From Hyaloperonospora brassicae (taxonomy: Eukaryota; Oomycota; Peronosporomycetes; Peronosporales; Peronosporaceae), in assembly GCA_947650285.1 (NCBI GenBank), contig CANTFL010001293.1:62001-126000 (forward strand): a DNA stretch of 64,000 bases, written 5' to 3'. Below the pieces are notes generated by a model. That model worked only from the letters and a program-made list of their open reading frames with translations, was not told the origin of the DNA and searched no databases. Both the position numbers and the translations under genes were made by a program. How positions within the stretch are numbered: position 1 is the first letter of the stretch; every line of letters begins with the position of its first letter. Shown in pieces: positions 1 to 11,381 of this stretch.

Positions 1-531
1 CTGACGCAGTGTGGTGTAGTGTGCACAATCGCTGCTCCCCTCCTTTCCGTCATCGTCAGATGCTTTGACCTCTATCGAGTAATACAACTCGACCACCTGA
101 CCACTCGCGTGTAATCGCACTTTAGCCGCTCCTTCCATCGACTGCAGCTCAAAACCTTTCGCCAGACTGTTGTACAGGGTTGCAACCTTGACCTTCCCCT
201 GGTGTAACGGCCACCTCGCCCGTTGTGTGCTAATCCGTCGCTGATACCGCACATCTTTTGTGTCCAGCAGTCGACGACATAAATAGGGCAAGTGGCTCGA
301 AAAGCGGTTGCGCAGATTGAGTGTGTCGATGACCGTTGTTCGCTGACTGGACAGCGCAGCGGACGTCAAGTGCCGCGTCTGAGTCCCATCCGGCTGGATG
401 TACAAGTACGTGTGGCCCGCAGGCTCGAGCACGACGATGTGCGTCTCGTGGACGTTGCGTTGGTGACAGCCGATGGTTGTGCCGTCCTCGAGCACGACAC
501 AGCGCCGGCGCTTTGTCTGCGGCGCAGGCAT
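1..531 (-). CDS. Partial protein gene truncated by window edge; possibly C5orf34-like
   Basis: The minus strand is open without a stop from an ATG at 531 to the window edge (177 codons), so the 3' end lies outside. The product starts MPAPQTKRRRCVVLEDG and contains HIVVLEPAGHTYLYIQPDG, DTLNLRNRF and later QVVELYYSIEVK. Codon use is GC-rich and the polar/hydrophobic alternation looks like a folded beta-rich domain. The 'effect of a DNA-coded text' pattern (ED-G, LEPAGHTYLYIQPDGT, then a FRN-like segment) reminds me of the N-terminal part of C5orf34-like proteins, but that is a weak resemblance from memory. There is no signal peptide or membrane segment. Competing ORFs on both strands (for example 230-538 minus in another frame, 292-543 plus) are shadows of this frame. 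I am fairly sure it is a real gene and unsure of its identity. Confidence 0.7.
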   Translation of the reverse strand, partial: MPAPQTKRRRCVVLEDGTTIGCHQRNVHETHIVVLEPAGHTYLYIQPDGTQTRHLTSAALSSQRTTVIDTLNLRNRFSSHLPYLCRRLLDTKDVRYQRRISTQRARWPLHQGKVKVATLYNSLAKGFELQSMEGAAKVRLHASGQVVELYYSIEVKASDDDGKEGSSDCAHYTTLRQ

Positions 532-3116
532 GGGGCAATGTAATTTACGCCGGTTCGAGATAGATGACACCGATGTGAAGTGGACCACATCACATTGTGT
601 TGTCGCACCATCGTGGCCATGGTTTTGCCGACGGGCGGTATTTATTCATCGGATGTCGAGCTTGACATTGAATAGACGTTTAGTGACCAACCTGATTGTT
701 TGACGCTAGAGAGTGGTATGGCGAATTACCTTGACAGAATGGCTGTTACCCTCACAAAAAGAGATGACACTGGCATCGGACGCCATTGGAATGCACGAAC
801 AGGCCACCATACCTGTCAGACCATAATCAGCACAAAGTCAGCAACGCCCGATGGGTGGAATGAATGCGCATCGATCTCACCCATATTTTGCGAAGCTGGC
901 GCCATCGGTGCCGTGCTTCGCATCAAACGATACGAAATGTGCAATTGGTATGTGATAGGATGCGCTAAAAAGTAGAGGCTGATGATCGTGGCATGACGTC
1001 CATATTCACTTGTGAAAGCATTGAGCCGATGCACTCAGCTGTAGTGACAGCTTGCAACAGCCATCAAAAGGATGTCAGGTGCATGTTACTGCGCTCCGCC
1101 GAGGGATACGATGTGCATGTTGCGATGACAATACAAGCGGCAGCGTCTACAGTACACAATGTAGTACGATAAACGCCGATGCGGAGGCTGGTAGCAGTCG
1201 TGGAGGATGCCGCATCAGGACAACAAGTGTACTCAAAGTACTCTTTTGTGCGAAAGGTGATACAAACACAGCACGTCGCAAGACCAGTTTCCAGCAAAGT
1301 GTAAGAAAACAGCAGCTACTGCACGCCAAAGGTCACCCGACGCACTCAAACTTGCGCAGGACTCAATACATCGCGTTGACTAGTTTAGTCTGCCATTCCT
1401 TGTCGGAAGAGTGTGATGTCCGTGAAGGATGTCTGCCAACGTGTGTCCTTTGTTATACTACGAATGTCCGACGAAGCAATTCGTAAAAAGAAAACTGCCT
1501 GAAGCAAAAACGCTCGTGGTCCGCTATCTTCGAAGCAGTCCCAGACATGATAACAACGATGAGCTCCATGCAGAGGGACGTACACGATGACGCGATAAGT
1601 TGAGGACCTACTGATCGGACAAACGACGTCGATCAATCAGCCCCTACAAGCAAAACGTAAGTTACGAAGTCGTCACTGAAGTGTTCGTCAAGGTCTGGTG
1701 AGGGCGTGTGCAAACAGTATGTGCACGTGGGTCTGAGAGCGCTCCAGTGTCGCAACAAAGCAACGTCTGGACAACTCGATCTGGGCAAAAGACTGCACTT
1801 GTGCTTCAACACGTGCCCATGCATGGCTCGGAGACTCACGCCACGATAGTTTGCAGCTCGATCAATCGGTATAACTTCAGTTGTTTTGGACAGACCGACG
1901 CCAGACTGACGCGCTGGAAGCCTCAAAAGAGACGTGGTACCTCAAGACCTGCCTGCATTGACAACGTCAGTAGACTATGCGTGCAACACGACACGCGTCG
2001 TTGCGCGACTGGCGTGTTCGCTGCAGAGACGTTATTGTCACTTTAGGCTCTGCACGTTCTTGTGGTTTTATCAGAAGTACGACGCGGTCGTGTCATTTCG
2101 ACGACCCCGCAGTACTGCAGTGGTCCCTTCGTCGCACAGAAATAGACGTGCTCGTACAGCATACGCGCATATTACTTGGCAAGCCATTGCGTGACGCCAA
2201 TATTAGCTGTCTCACGCTCTCGTTCAGGTTCGACATCATCGACGGTCTAGACCACTCAGCCATCTGGCATCGAGTTAGCTGCGTTGCAAACACGTTTCAT
2301 ACTCGCCAAAACAATCAATGATCTTGCTATGTCGCTAAGCTAATGATACGCGAGAGAGCACCAACTCCATCGTTATACCTGCGACCAGCACCTGTAAACA
2401 AGCACCGTAGCAAAGTATCATTGCAAGCTGCATCGGCGTCCGTGCGAAGATACGTGAGTCTTGTTGACCATGTGAGGTCTACCTCGCAACTCATCGCGCA
2501 TTCTCGCCAAGTGAAAACATGACAAGCCATTCGTGTTGTACATAGCATCTTGTTGCACGTTTATCTGCAAGGTCGAAAGTAAAAGAGCATGTTCATGCCG
2601 CTGTGACTGCATTACACGTCTGACTATATTGTAGGGTGCATCACAGACTGCACACTATGGTCTAGCAGGCTTCTGATTGCACATGTCATGCCAGTGCGCT
2701 AGGCAAATTGTACTGTCTTGCAGACTGGTAGAGCAAACATGTTCGCACAGCTGCTTGTGTCGAAAGATAGATGAGCGAGCAAATGGGCAACAGCTTACGT
2801 GCTTGCTGCAACAGGCGTTTGGACCCGAGAAGCTGTCACGCGATAGATTTGTGAATGCTCGTAGAAATTGGTTTTTCGTGCGTTTTCTTGTCAAACATAC
2901 CTGCTTTCAAAGCGCATGTGTTCAAGTGGGACTCCTGTACACTGCACTTGAGTGTACACCACATACACGGGTGCCTCACGCTCATCACGTGAGCTGCTCT
3001 TGGCTTTAAGCACGGCAGATATTGTCAATGGTGCGGCCGCCCTCGTGATAGAAATTGAGTTGCTTGGTAGCAACGCGAATAGCCGTCCATACTTGAAAGG
3101 GGGAAAGCCCGATTTC
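532..3116. other. Geneless stretch left of the copia element
   Basis: No reading frame here has recognisable protein character. The longest (1052-1486 plus, 144 codons) is Cys/Thr/Arg-rich and has no family signature. Base composition is balanced, as in degraded genic or transposon DNA. Minus-strand frames between 1633 and 2293 have short protein-like patches but no motif I can name. The only distinct signal is a tRNA-like A box near 2250. Confidence 0.5.
2246..2272 (-). other. tRNA-like D-arm / A-box sequence
   Basis: Read on the minus strand, this is GATGGCTGAGTGGTCTAG, matching the 5' part of a class II tRNA (Ser/Leu) including the pol III A box TGGCNNAGTGG. No convincing anticodon arm or B box follows in the next 90 bases, so it is not a functional tRNA gene. 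It may be a tRNA-derived fragment (SINE head) or chance. Confidence 0.25.
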
Positions 3117-3121
3117 ATGCT

Positions 3122-3496
3122 TGTTAAAAGGTATCACTTCTCACAGGTCATCAAGTGTTCAAGCGTCAATTTCAAGACTTGTTACAGGTAAGGTACGACT
3201 TCACCTGATTGGTTGTTATTATGACAAATTGACAGATGGGACGAAGAGAGACAGACGCCACGTAGGACGGCCAAGATGTTGGGGATTGGTGCGGGAGAGA
3301 CGGTTGACATGTAAGACCAGCATACGATATGTGCGAGCTGGACGCACGCCATCTGTCACTTGACCAAGTCAAGTTGTAGTGCTGTTGGAAATACATATTG
3401 TAGTATTGACAAGCGAGAAGGATCGATGCTAATATATTTCACTTTTCTTTCTAACTACCTTTGCACAAGTGCAACTACGACCACATACTTTCAGCA
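3122..3496 (+). repeat. 5' LTR of the copia element
   Basis: This 375-bp repeat begins TGTTAAAAGG and ends CTTTCAGCA. It is about 92% identical by eye to 7956-8329. The boundary is fixed by the ATGCT target duplication on its left and the primer binding site on its right. Confidence 0.95.
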
Positions 3497-3512
3497 GGTT
3501 ATGAGCCCAGCG
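3497..3512 (+). other. Primer binding site, half-tRNA-Met type
   Basis: GGTTATGAGCCCAGCG follows the last base of the 5' LTR. Its complement, CGCTGGGCTCATAACC, reads as a tRNA-Met anticodon arm: stem CTGGG, then loop CTCATAA with the CAT anticodon. Drosophila copia is known to prime from an internal cleaved initiator tRNA-Met (half-tRNA), not the 3' CCA end. This element seems to use the same scheme. The gag ATG (3501) lies inside the site. Confidence 0.8.
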
Positions 3513-4719
3513 AAACGTGTTGGCGGCTTAGGCAAAGAGGGTAAACCCGCTGTAGTGGTCAACAGTCAGGTTACGATCGGAGACAGCCAATTAAAAAAAA
3601 TCGGCAGTGCTCGCGGCGGCACTGGACAAGATGTTTGCGATGCTAGGTGACTTGAAGGACCGGATATGTAGGATGGAATCCTCCCAGCCCGTTCAAAATG
3701 ATCACCATTACAACGACTCTGGTGAGTCAAGCGTCTTTGGTTCGGTCCTCGGTTCAGGAGGTGGCATGATACTCCAAGCTCTGGAGCATATTCCGCCACC
3801 TAAAAGTGCACCGAATGTCTTGCCGGATACATAATTCGGTACCCGACGACCAGCAATTGCTGGGGATCGCATGGTCGATAAGCCAGCACAAACTGGGATC
3901 AACTATGGGATGGCTCAAAACAACGAGCCAGATTATCAAGCTCAAGGTGCACCCGTGGGAGTATACCCGAATGTGCAAACGCCGGGCCCCATGTTTTATC
4001 AACATGGACAAGTGCCCCGAGGCGTGCCGGATGGACGCATAAGAAAGTTGGCACTGCAACCTTCGACGGCAGGGACCTATACCATAGACTTGATTGTGGG
4101 TTCCTTGAATGGGGAATATAATTTGCTCGACAAGTTGGATTTTCTGAACGCGCCCGTGGTTTTGTATGTACCGAAGGCATCAAGGTCGACGTCTTCGGTC
4201 AACACCTCGCGGGAACCGCACAGAAGTACTATCTTCGACAAGTCAAGAATTGGTGGACTGAGAGTGAGACCCTATAGCGCGCCATGCAACGACTTATCCA
4301 AACATTCACGACCAAGATCACGACGACTCAAATCATGAAGCACTGCGGTCAAGTCACCGTAACGCAGTTGGACAGAACATTTTTTGTACCTGACAGCCGT
4401 CAGTGATACGTGTGGTGGTGCGGATTTTTTGGTCTTGGATAACATCGTGTATTGTACCGACCCGTCGATGCGAACGACAATGTTATCTCGGTTGAACCTG
4501 AACAGATTGGACTACCTACGCCAAGCGGAAGAGCTAGCACAATTTACTCAATTGATGGAGATCGAGGTTCGAGTGAAGTATTTCGGTCGAGACGTTGTAG
4601 CGTCGTTGAGACAATAGCTAAACCGAAGAAAGTTGAATTAGTCAATAAACGCTACGACGTGCAAGGGCCAAGAAAATGCTACCACTGTGACAAGGTTGGT
4701 CACCTCAACGCAGCTTGAC
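3501..4719 (+). pseudogene. copia gag remnant with broken zinc knuckle
   Basis: The likely start is ATG 3501 (MSPAKRVGGLGKEG...), within the primer site. The frame is lost at a run of eight A (about 3593-3600) and picked up from 3607 in another frame (LAAALDKMFAMLGDLKD). Further switches follow: capsid-like text (KLALQPFDGR-type, KYYFRQVKNWW) is spread over different frames between 4040 and 4330. The nucleocapsid knuckle CYHCDKVGHLNAA at about 4676-4716 fits C-X2-C-X4-H-X4-C, but the codon for the last Cys is TGA (4717-4719). The normal role is particle assembly and RNA packaging; this copy cannot make an intact product. Confidence 0.8.
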
Positions 4720-4746
4720 CAAGGTTGAAAAAGAAAAAAACAAGTC

Positions 4747-5016
4747 GTGAATTTCGTCTTGGCTGTGTATAGTGATGGTAACAATCGTCTCAACCACTGC
4801 GTTCTGGATAGCGGATCAGGTCGTCACTTGATTAACGACTTGAGCTTGCTAGAGGATGCAGTAAAATGCAACACGGAATGTTTTACAGCAGCTACCGACA
4901 GTGGAAAATTTCGGATCACCAAACAAGGAAGTGTGGTGATCCGGGTCAAAGTACTTGGATTGATTAAAACCATCCGGCTTCTCGATGTTCAATACTCATC
5001 TAAACTACGCGCGTAA
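4747..5016 (+). pseudogene. copia protease remnant
   Basis: About 89 open codons contain VLDSGSGRHLIND with the DSG signature of retropepsin-like aspartic proteases, then a typical beta-rich body ending LLDVQYSSKLR. It normally cleaves the Gag-Pol polyprotein. It is cut off upstream by the TGA in the zinc knuckle and ends at TAA 5014-5016, after which frames change. Confidence 0.75.
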
Positions 5017-5099
5017 CATTATCTCCTTCAAAATTTGGAGGGGAAAGGATGCGTTATTGAATATGTGCAGGGAGGCGCGTAATGGTTTCTCATCCTGGT

Positions 5100-6356
5100 G
5101 GTGCACCGTTTATGGATGATGGCCGCGTCAATGATGTGTCGGTTGTTAAAGGATTCAACAACTACTCGAAGGATGACTATCATGGATATGGATCACCAAG
5201 AGATGCTATCATGACGATCGTGGAGAGTGTTAGAACTGATAGCGATGCAAATCTCTAAGCTGGAACTTCGAATCACTTCCATTGGCGTCTTGAACACCTT
5301 TATTACGACGCGATCATGAATATGGCTCGAAAACCTGTCTCTGGTATCAATATGAATGATACCGAGCGTGTCAAATGTCTAGCCTGTGCACAAGGCACGC
5401 AGACCTAGAACCATCAATCGAAGAAGGGTACTGGGTTGAACTCATCCATTGACGTGATTGGAGGCGTGGTTTGTTCGGACCTATAAGTTTCCATAATCCC
5501 TCGTGACCTTCTTGGTAATAGGTATCTCGTCAATTTATTCACCATAGGTAGAACGATTGCCAGGTGTTCCTCGCAAATACAAAGTATGCTACAGCAATGT
5601 ATTTAACTTGTTTTGGTGGCTTTTGAACGGCGTTTTAATTTCAAAGTTTATGTCCCACGCACGGACGGTGGAGGCGAGTACAAACCTCTGGCCGTATTTT
5701 GCAAAATTTCTGGTATATCACGCCAAATCAGTGAGCGTTAAAACCAATCTAGCAATGGAAAAGCTGAAAGGATGCATCGCACCATCATGGATATGGTGCA
5801 AAGCATGGTTTTTGCAAGTGGTCTACCCTTGACATTATGGGGGGATGCTGCTGTGTATGCAGAGTATATCCTAAATTGAAGCACCACGACAGCGAATGAA
5901 GGTGGATCCTCACCAATTGAAGTGTTGACAGGAAAGCAACCTGAACTGTGTGACATTGTGATTTTTGGATCTCCCAACACCGTACACCTGACTACCGCAA
6001 ACAAGCATTTGGGTGCACGCGGGAAGGCTGCCATTGTCATCGGAAAGAATGATGATATGAAAATATATGGGGTCTACATATCCAAGGAGCGCGTTGTTGT
6101 GGTAACACAACACGTGAAAAATGTCGAAACACTGAACGACTTTCAAGGCATTGCCGTTCAGGAGAAGCATGACGTCAAGTACGACAACAACAACAAGACA
6201 ACACGATCTTCAGGATGGACGCATGATTGCCACATGACACGCTTAGCACAAGGAAAGAAGACCAAATCAAGTGATGAAGTTTTAAATAACAAAGATATGG
6301 GCGTGGTCAGCACTGTCAAGGAACAAGATCCTAGAAATTATGGAGAAGCAGTTTGA
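5100..6356 (+). pseudogene. copia integrase remnant
   Basis: The order is a GAG-pre-integrase-like patch with paired His/Cys residues (HWRLEHLYYD near 5280, CLACAQGTQ near 5390), a catalytic core spread over several frames (VPRTDGGGEYK near 5655; GKAERMHRTIMDMV near 5755-5795), then the C-terminal segment from about 5910 (SPIEVLTGKQPE, IVIFGSPNTVHL, KNDDMKIYGVYI). The DDE core is interrupted by stops and frame switches. Its role in an intact element is integration of the cDNA. Confidence 0.75.
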
Positions 6357-6399
6357 AGGTCCGGTGAGTACAAGTGGTCTATAGTTATCGAGGAAGAGC

Positions 6400-7380
6400 C
6401 TTCATCACTGGAAGAAAATGACGCATGGACCGTAGTTGTCCCGCCTGGAGGATCACACATCATCTACAATAAATGGGTCTTCAAGACGAAAACTGATGGC
6501 GACGGAAATTTGGAAAGGTACATGGCAAGACTGTTTGCATGTGGAAACGAGCAACTCTTTGGAGTTGACTGTACTTTGACTTTTGCGGAAGTCATGGAGC
6601 ACGGAACAGATAAGGTGATACTGGTCCTGTCACGTAGATAGAATGTATCTGCAAAGCACGAATAGGTTCCGAATGCCTTAGTGAAGGCAGACCAGGAGAA
6701 AGACCTTGACATTTACATGCAGATAACAAAAGGGATGCAAGTCGGTCAGGCAAGATTGAATCAACATGAAGTCGACACCCCGAGACGTCTCGCACTGCTT
6801 TTATGAAATTGCTCTATAGTTTAAAGCAAGCAGGCAGACTTTGGAGCAAGCTTTTGCACTCTAAATTAGTCGAGTTGAACTCCAAGCAGTGTACTAAGGA
6901 CGTGTGTTCGTACGTCAAACGGACCGACGAAAATGTGACAGTCGTCGGTGTTTAAGTCGACGACTTGCTGGTCACCGGTACGACGAACGAGGTTGTCGAA
7001 CAATTTATTAACGACATATTATCCTTAAAGATAAAGTATTTGGGTGTTTTGCACAAGTTTCCAGGACTAAAGGTCAAGTTGGATGACAAGGAAGGGTAGG
7101 TGCTGGATCAAGAAGTATTCATCGATTTGTTGTTGAAGGAGCATGGATTGGACAATGCGAATGGAGTTCGGATCCTTATCAGCGACGATTGCAATGAAGC
7201 TGACGCTCAAGACGCAGAGATAATGCCATTAATGAACACGGTCGGACTTTCGAGCTTCAAGACTTTCCAATCTCTTGTTAAGAGTTTGCTATGGATCGCT
7301 CGATGCACACGTCCGGGAATTTGAGTTTTACTGTGCATCGGACAACAAGGCAGACACACAAACCTACCATGATTGAATGA
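6400..7380 (+). pseudogene. copia reverse transcriptase remnant
   Basis: Recognisable blocks are NKWVFKTKTDGDGNLERYMARL (6470-6525, the usual 'KARLVARG' region, here MARLFACGNEQ), YSLKQAGRLWSKLL (about 6810-6860, the 'YGLKQAPRAW' block), and VDDLLVTGT (6956-6982), the polymerase active-site block. The codon before VDD is TAA (6953-6955) where Tyr is expected, so the catalytic YVDD motif itself carries a stop. The 7100-7324 stretch is the connection toward RNase H. Confidence 0.85.
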
Positions 7381-7383
7381 AAC

Positions 7384-7940
7384 ATGGCCAAGCGGATTGC
7401 TCGCTATCTCAAGGAGTCGAAGGTGCTAAAGTTGTGCATCAACAGTACAAGCAATGCTAAGCCGATCAAGATTAAAAGCTGGAGCGATGCTGAATTTGCT
7501 GCCAACAAGACGGACCGGATGTCCGTATCGGGATCAGTGCTGACGATGAACGGAGCAGTGGTGGCATGGTTTTGCAAGAAGCAAACCGGAGTGTTGCTTA
7601 GCACCATGAAATCCGAATTCTTAGCAGCTTCACAAGCAGGTCGTGATCTCCTGGGACTAAAGAAGCTGTCTGGCGAACTGGGGATACCGACACTGCAACC
7701 CATGACGATGTGTTGGACAACCAAGCCGCGATCAACTTGTTGAAAAGAGAGAAATATTCGTCAAGCTCCAAGCACGTGGATATTTGATTCACGTTCATCT
7801 GCCACTATGCTCAAGTAAACATCGTGCAACCAAGTTACATCAAGTCGGAGTACATGATTGTTGACCTCCTTAAATAAGGCGTTGTCGACCCCAAGGATTA
7901 CGGCGTTGCGAAAGATGTTCAAGTGTGGACCATTTAGGAT
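7384..7940 (+). pseudogene. copia RNase H remnant
   Basis: An open stretch 7384-7743 carries SWSDAEFAANKTDRMSVSG, then a block with AVVAWFCKKQ and STMKSEFLAASQAGRD, the characteristic copia RNase H order (DAD-type Asp, SVSG, KKQ, STxxxE). A frame change then gives DNQAAINLLKRE and SKHVDI, the last catalytic block, followed by a short tail to the purine tract. Confidence 0.85.
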
Positions 7941-7955
7941 GAAGTCGAGGAGGAG
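7941..7955 (+). other. Polypurine tract of copia element
   Basis: GAAGTCGAGGAGGAG sits directly against the TG that opens the 3' LTR. This is the expected place and composition for the plus-strand primer. Confidence 0.85.
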
Positions 7956-8329
7956 TGTTATAAGGTGTCACTTCTCACAGGTCATCAAGTTTTCAAGCGT
8001 CAATTTCAAGACCTGTTACAGGTAAGGTACAACTTCACCTGATTGGTTGTTATTATGACAAATTGACAGATGGGACGAAGAGAGACAGACGCCACGTAGG
8101 ACGGCCGAGATGTTGGGGATTGGTACGGGAGAGGCGGCTGACATGTAATACCAGCATACGATATGTGCGATCTGGACGCACGCCATCTGTCACTTGACCA
8201 GGTCAAGTTGCAGTGCCGTTGGAAATACATATTGTAGCATTGACAAGCGAGAAGGATTAATGCTAATAAAATCACTTTTCTTTCTAAGTACCTTTGAACG
8301 AGTGCAACTACAAACACACACTTCCAACA
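7956..8329 (+). repeat. 3' LTR of the copia element
   Basis: This 374-bp copy of 3122-3496 begins TGTTATAAGG and ends CTTCCAACA, followed by the ATGCT target duplication at 8330-8334. Confidence 0.95.
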
Positions 8330-9039
8330 ATGCTATCATACCTGAAAAAAGGAAGCTGATGTGCCGCTGCTCGTTGCCACGTATCCGTGCAAATCGTAGC
8401 ATCTAATCGGTCCAGCATAGATTTTAGAAGCAGGGTTAGCTGCCAATGTGGAGCTGGAAAGTCCGTGTAACATTTGCTCGCCGAAAGGATCCATGAAAAT
8501 CCATTTGTAATATACTCCACGCGTAGCGATGATGGATAGGGTTGGCGCAAAATATCACTTCGTGCTGCCTAATGTGCATATCTCAACTCAAATGCTTATT
8601 ATCCGATGTTGCGTACAGCTCCAGTACTTCCGTAAAAAATACCTGTGCGGGTCGGAGGCTTGCTGCAATCGTTTCTTACCGACACCGGACCCGGATCGAC
8701 CTCTACGGGCACCCACACTGCTTCCCCTTCGCTTAGTTGCCCAGTCATGTTCATGACGAAACGGAGGAGGATACCTCATCGATAAGGTGGGTTCTGGATC
8801 CAGTTCCGATCCAATCGTGATATGTAAAGACGTGAATGATATAGCAGTGACCCACCACCAAAATTTGGGCTGGTAATACGTAATGCCCCCTACCGCGAGT
8901 GATGGATGGTAAACTCGGTGTGCTCTGTTTTCAAAATCTGTATATTGGCGACAGAGCAGGCGTCGATTTGGTTATACTTCGAGTGCAGAATTTCGCACCT
9001 GTCGTATCCCGTATCCACTTAATATCACTTCATCAAACA

Positions 9040-9294
9040 TCACCCAAATGATACGCCGCTTGTCGGTGATAATCTGGGGCACGATGTCGTCCAATTATAT
9101 AGTAGAAAATGATACCGGCCAGTAACCATCGCTCCACCAACTACCAGCTTGGTACACCAGATAATCAAAGTTTGTCGATGTTCGAGCTCTGCGATGCGCC
9201 TCCGCCTTTGTTCTAAAAGCCTATCCATATCTTGGGCAAAAAAATCTTTGAAGGCTTTCATGAGCAGATTGGATGATCCCGTCACCGCATCCAC
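9040..9294 (-). pseudogene. LINE ORF2 C-terminal-like remnant
   Basis: A minus-strand open frame of 84 codons begins MDAVTGSSNLLMKAFKDFF and includes an Arg-rich helix-like segment. It sits where the C-terminal part of the LINE ORF2 would be. No zinc knuckle or RNase H motif is visible, so the assignment rests on position alone. Confidence 0.3.
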
Positions 9295-9744
9295 TCGCGC
9301 CTAAGCATACCAGAATTGGTGGATCTGCCTTGGTACGCCCAGGAACGTCAGGCATAAAAATTGTCGTGGGATTTGTTGAGCGTATGTAGCGTATGTTTCG
9401 TACGTTTCGTTTATAGCTACGTCTACCTAGGCGAGACCGAATCTGCCAGCCTTTTTCGTCTTGTACAGTAAAGGAAGGCTAATCTTGTGTCGGCTTGCTT
9501 CCGTCGAGGTTGCATGCGCCCACAATATAAGAGCATACAGGTTTTGAATTACTTTTCGCGACCAACCTGAGATCTCTATACTTCAGCCATTAAAAGGATC
9601 AACGGCAAGATAACCATAATCCATATGAGCACCCGAGTGTCGAGTTGCAATTGTCGAAGCTGTGAGAAATCGCCTTTGTAGCTTCCGAATTCAAATCGCC
9701 CTGTTACGATGCTCGAGTTCACCCGTCCCGACTAGACACGTACT

Positions 9745-10735
9745 CTAAGTAATGTGTGGTCTCGCCGGCTCGAAGTACCAAATACCATAATAATCGATTA
9801 TTTGAATTGACCATTTTAGAAAGATCAAATTACGCTTGGCTGGCTGCAACTGCAGACCAGACTTAGCGCCAAAGCGATTGCGAGATTGAGCGCCGGTATA
9901 TAAATGATGCGCTTTCTTGTGAAAGATGGTTGAGGTCTTTATAGAGGAGTAAAAGGTTTTAGATTTTCCTCCGCCACCTGGGAATGCAAGTCCGTGCAAG
10001 TCAGAGTATTCTTGTATATCGACCCCTAAAGGCTCAATTGTATATAGATAATGTAGGGGGAGGGAACCCGTGACGAATAACTAAGATCACTGGAATGAGT
10101 TCGAAGTATTCGTCGTTGACAAGTAAAGCCGTCGTCTATCCGGTATGCAGTGGTCGATCAGCTGAAAATACTGGTCACCAAAGCCATATGTTCGTATGAC
10201 CCCATATTAAATGAACCGATCTACAGTATCGTATGACTTTCAAAATTTAGTAAGATGGAAACTCTACTTTCAACAGCCGCCTAGTCTCACCGTGCTGTTT
10301 CAAGTCGAGCTAATACATCATCGTCATCATTACAAGCCTTACTATCTGTTTTTTGTCATTCAAAATACTGCTGCTACAGCTTAATGAATTTCGGCAAAAC
10401 CGCTGCAGCTGCGTTTCCAACACCGTTACGAAAATTTGAAAATCGTTTGTAGTAAAGATATGGAACTATTCTCCATGGCATTGGTCGAGTCTTAATTTAT
10501 ACGTAAAAAGAATAATGAAATCTTCGAGGAAAGAGGGCGGTAGATCAGTGACTGTCATAATTTTGTTGCTAATGGTCCTGAGGACATAGAAATAGAGATC
10601 AGCCGTGTGTTTGTGAAAGTAATTCTTAAGTGCATCAGGGCCTGCCACCTTCTGCCGGTCCAGGATCGAAATAGCTATCAGGAATTTCATTTCCGTCACC
10701 TCGTTACACAGTTTCAGATTCTCACTTTCTGACAA
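9745..10735 (-). pseudogene. LINE reverse transcriptase remnant
   Basis: The first open block (10735-10466) reads ISILDRQKVAGPDALKNYF...LPPSFLEDFIILF, the 'GPDG..PPSF' start of LINE reverse transcriptase. Further along the minus strand, in shifting frames, are TQLQRFCRNS (near 10430), LHTG*TTALLVNDEYFELIP and IRHGFPPPTLS (near 10130-10060, the 'RQG.PLSP' block), then GLAFPGGGGKSKTFYSSIKTSTIF (about 9998-9925), where FxDD of the active site is replaced by SIKT. SGLQLQPAKRNLIFL follows. The protein is certainly inactive. Confidence 0.85.
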
Positions 10736-11381
10736 TAATTAGTCCATAGGGAATCTCACAAACTGCCGGACGGCCATTGACAAATCCTTAAGCAATATCG
10801 TCCGATGCCTTGCCACTAGAACTGACGACCATTCGGACGCAATATATCAGCCACCTTCATGGTCCGTTCGAACTTTGTCCCATGCTGCTGGATAAAAATC
10901 CGTCACCCTTTGTTGCCGTGTTTTTTGGACACCCGTTGCAAATTCTACCGTAAAACATCCGAGGAGATTTGAAGGCGCTGTCCGATTTATACCAAATTAT
11001 ATCTTCGCCAGGCTTCAACGTTCCGCGCGATCCACTAAGACCTGAAGATTAAGTGACAGTCCGTAAGATTCTTTAACTTATGCCGTAACCGGGTTTGCCT
11101 TTGCTTATCTCGCTTGCGAACTCGTCGAATACACCTGACACACGTAGCCATGTCAAGCTCCCAATTTATGGACGACACCCCTTGTCCTACTGCCGTTCCA
11201 TCCACGTCCGTAAAAAGCTTAGAGACAACTCGGTCGGGGTAGGTAGTTTGAATACAAAACGTCACCTGACGGTGTGTCGATTGTCTTGGCCTCATCTTAG
11301 GAATGAGGAAGTGGAGGAGATCCTCCTAATGAATAGAAATTTAGAGGGTAGTTTTTCCAAAACCTATTGGACTCATTCAGC

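Larger units (their letters stand above)
3117..8334 (+). mobile_element. Ty1/copia LTR retrotransposon, complete ends, dead coding region
   Basis: Both long terminal repeats are present (3122-3496 and 7956-8329). They start TGTTA and end CA, and are flanked by an exact 5-bp duplication ATGCT at 3117-3121 and 8330-8334. The primer site lies directly after the 5' LTR and a purine tract directly before the 3' LTR. Domain order is gag with zinc knuckle, protease, integrase, reverse transcriptase, RNase H, which is the Ty1/copia order. By eye the LTRs differ at roughly 7-8% of positions, so insertion is not recent. Numerous stops and frameshifts break every domain, including a stop at the reverse transcriptase active site. 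Confidence 0.95.

Noticed and set aside
1052..1486. 144-codon plus-strand ORF
   Set aside because: Composition is Cys/Arg/Thr-rich without motif; minus-strand frames overlap it equally; nothing supports expression.
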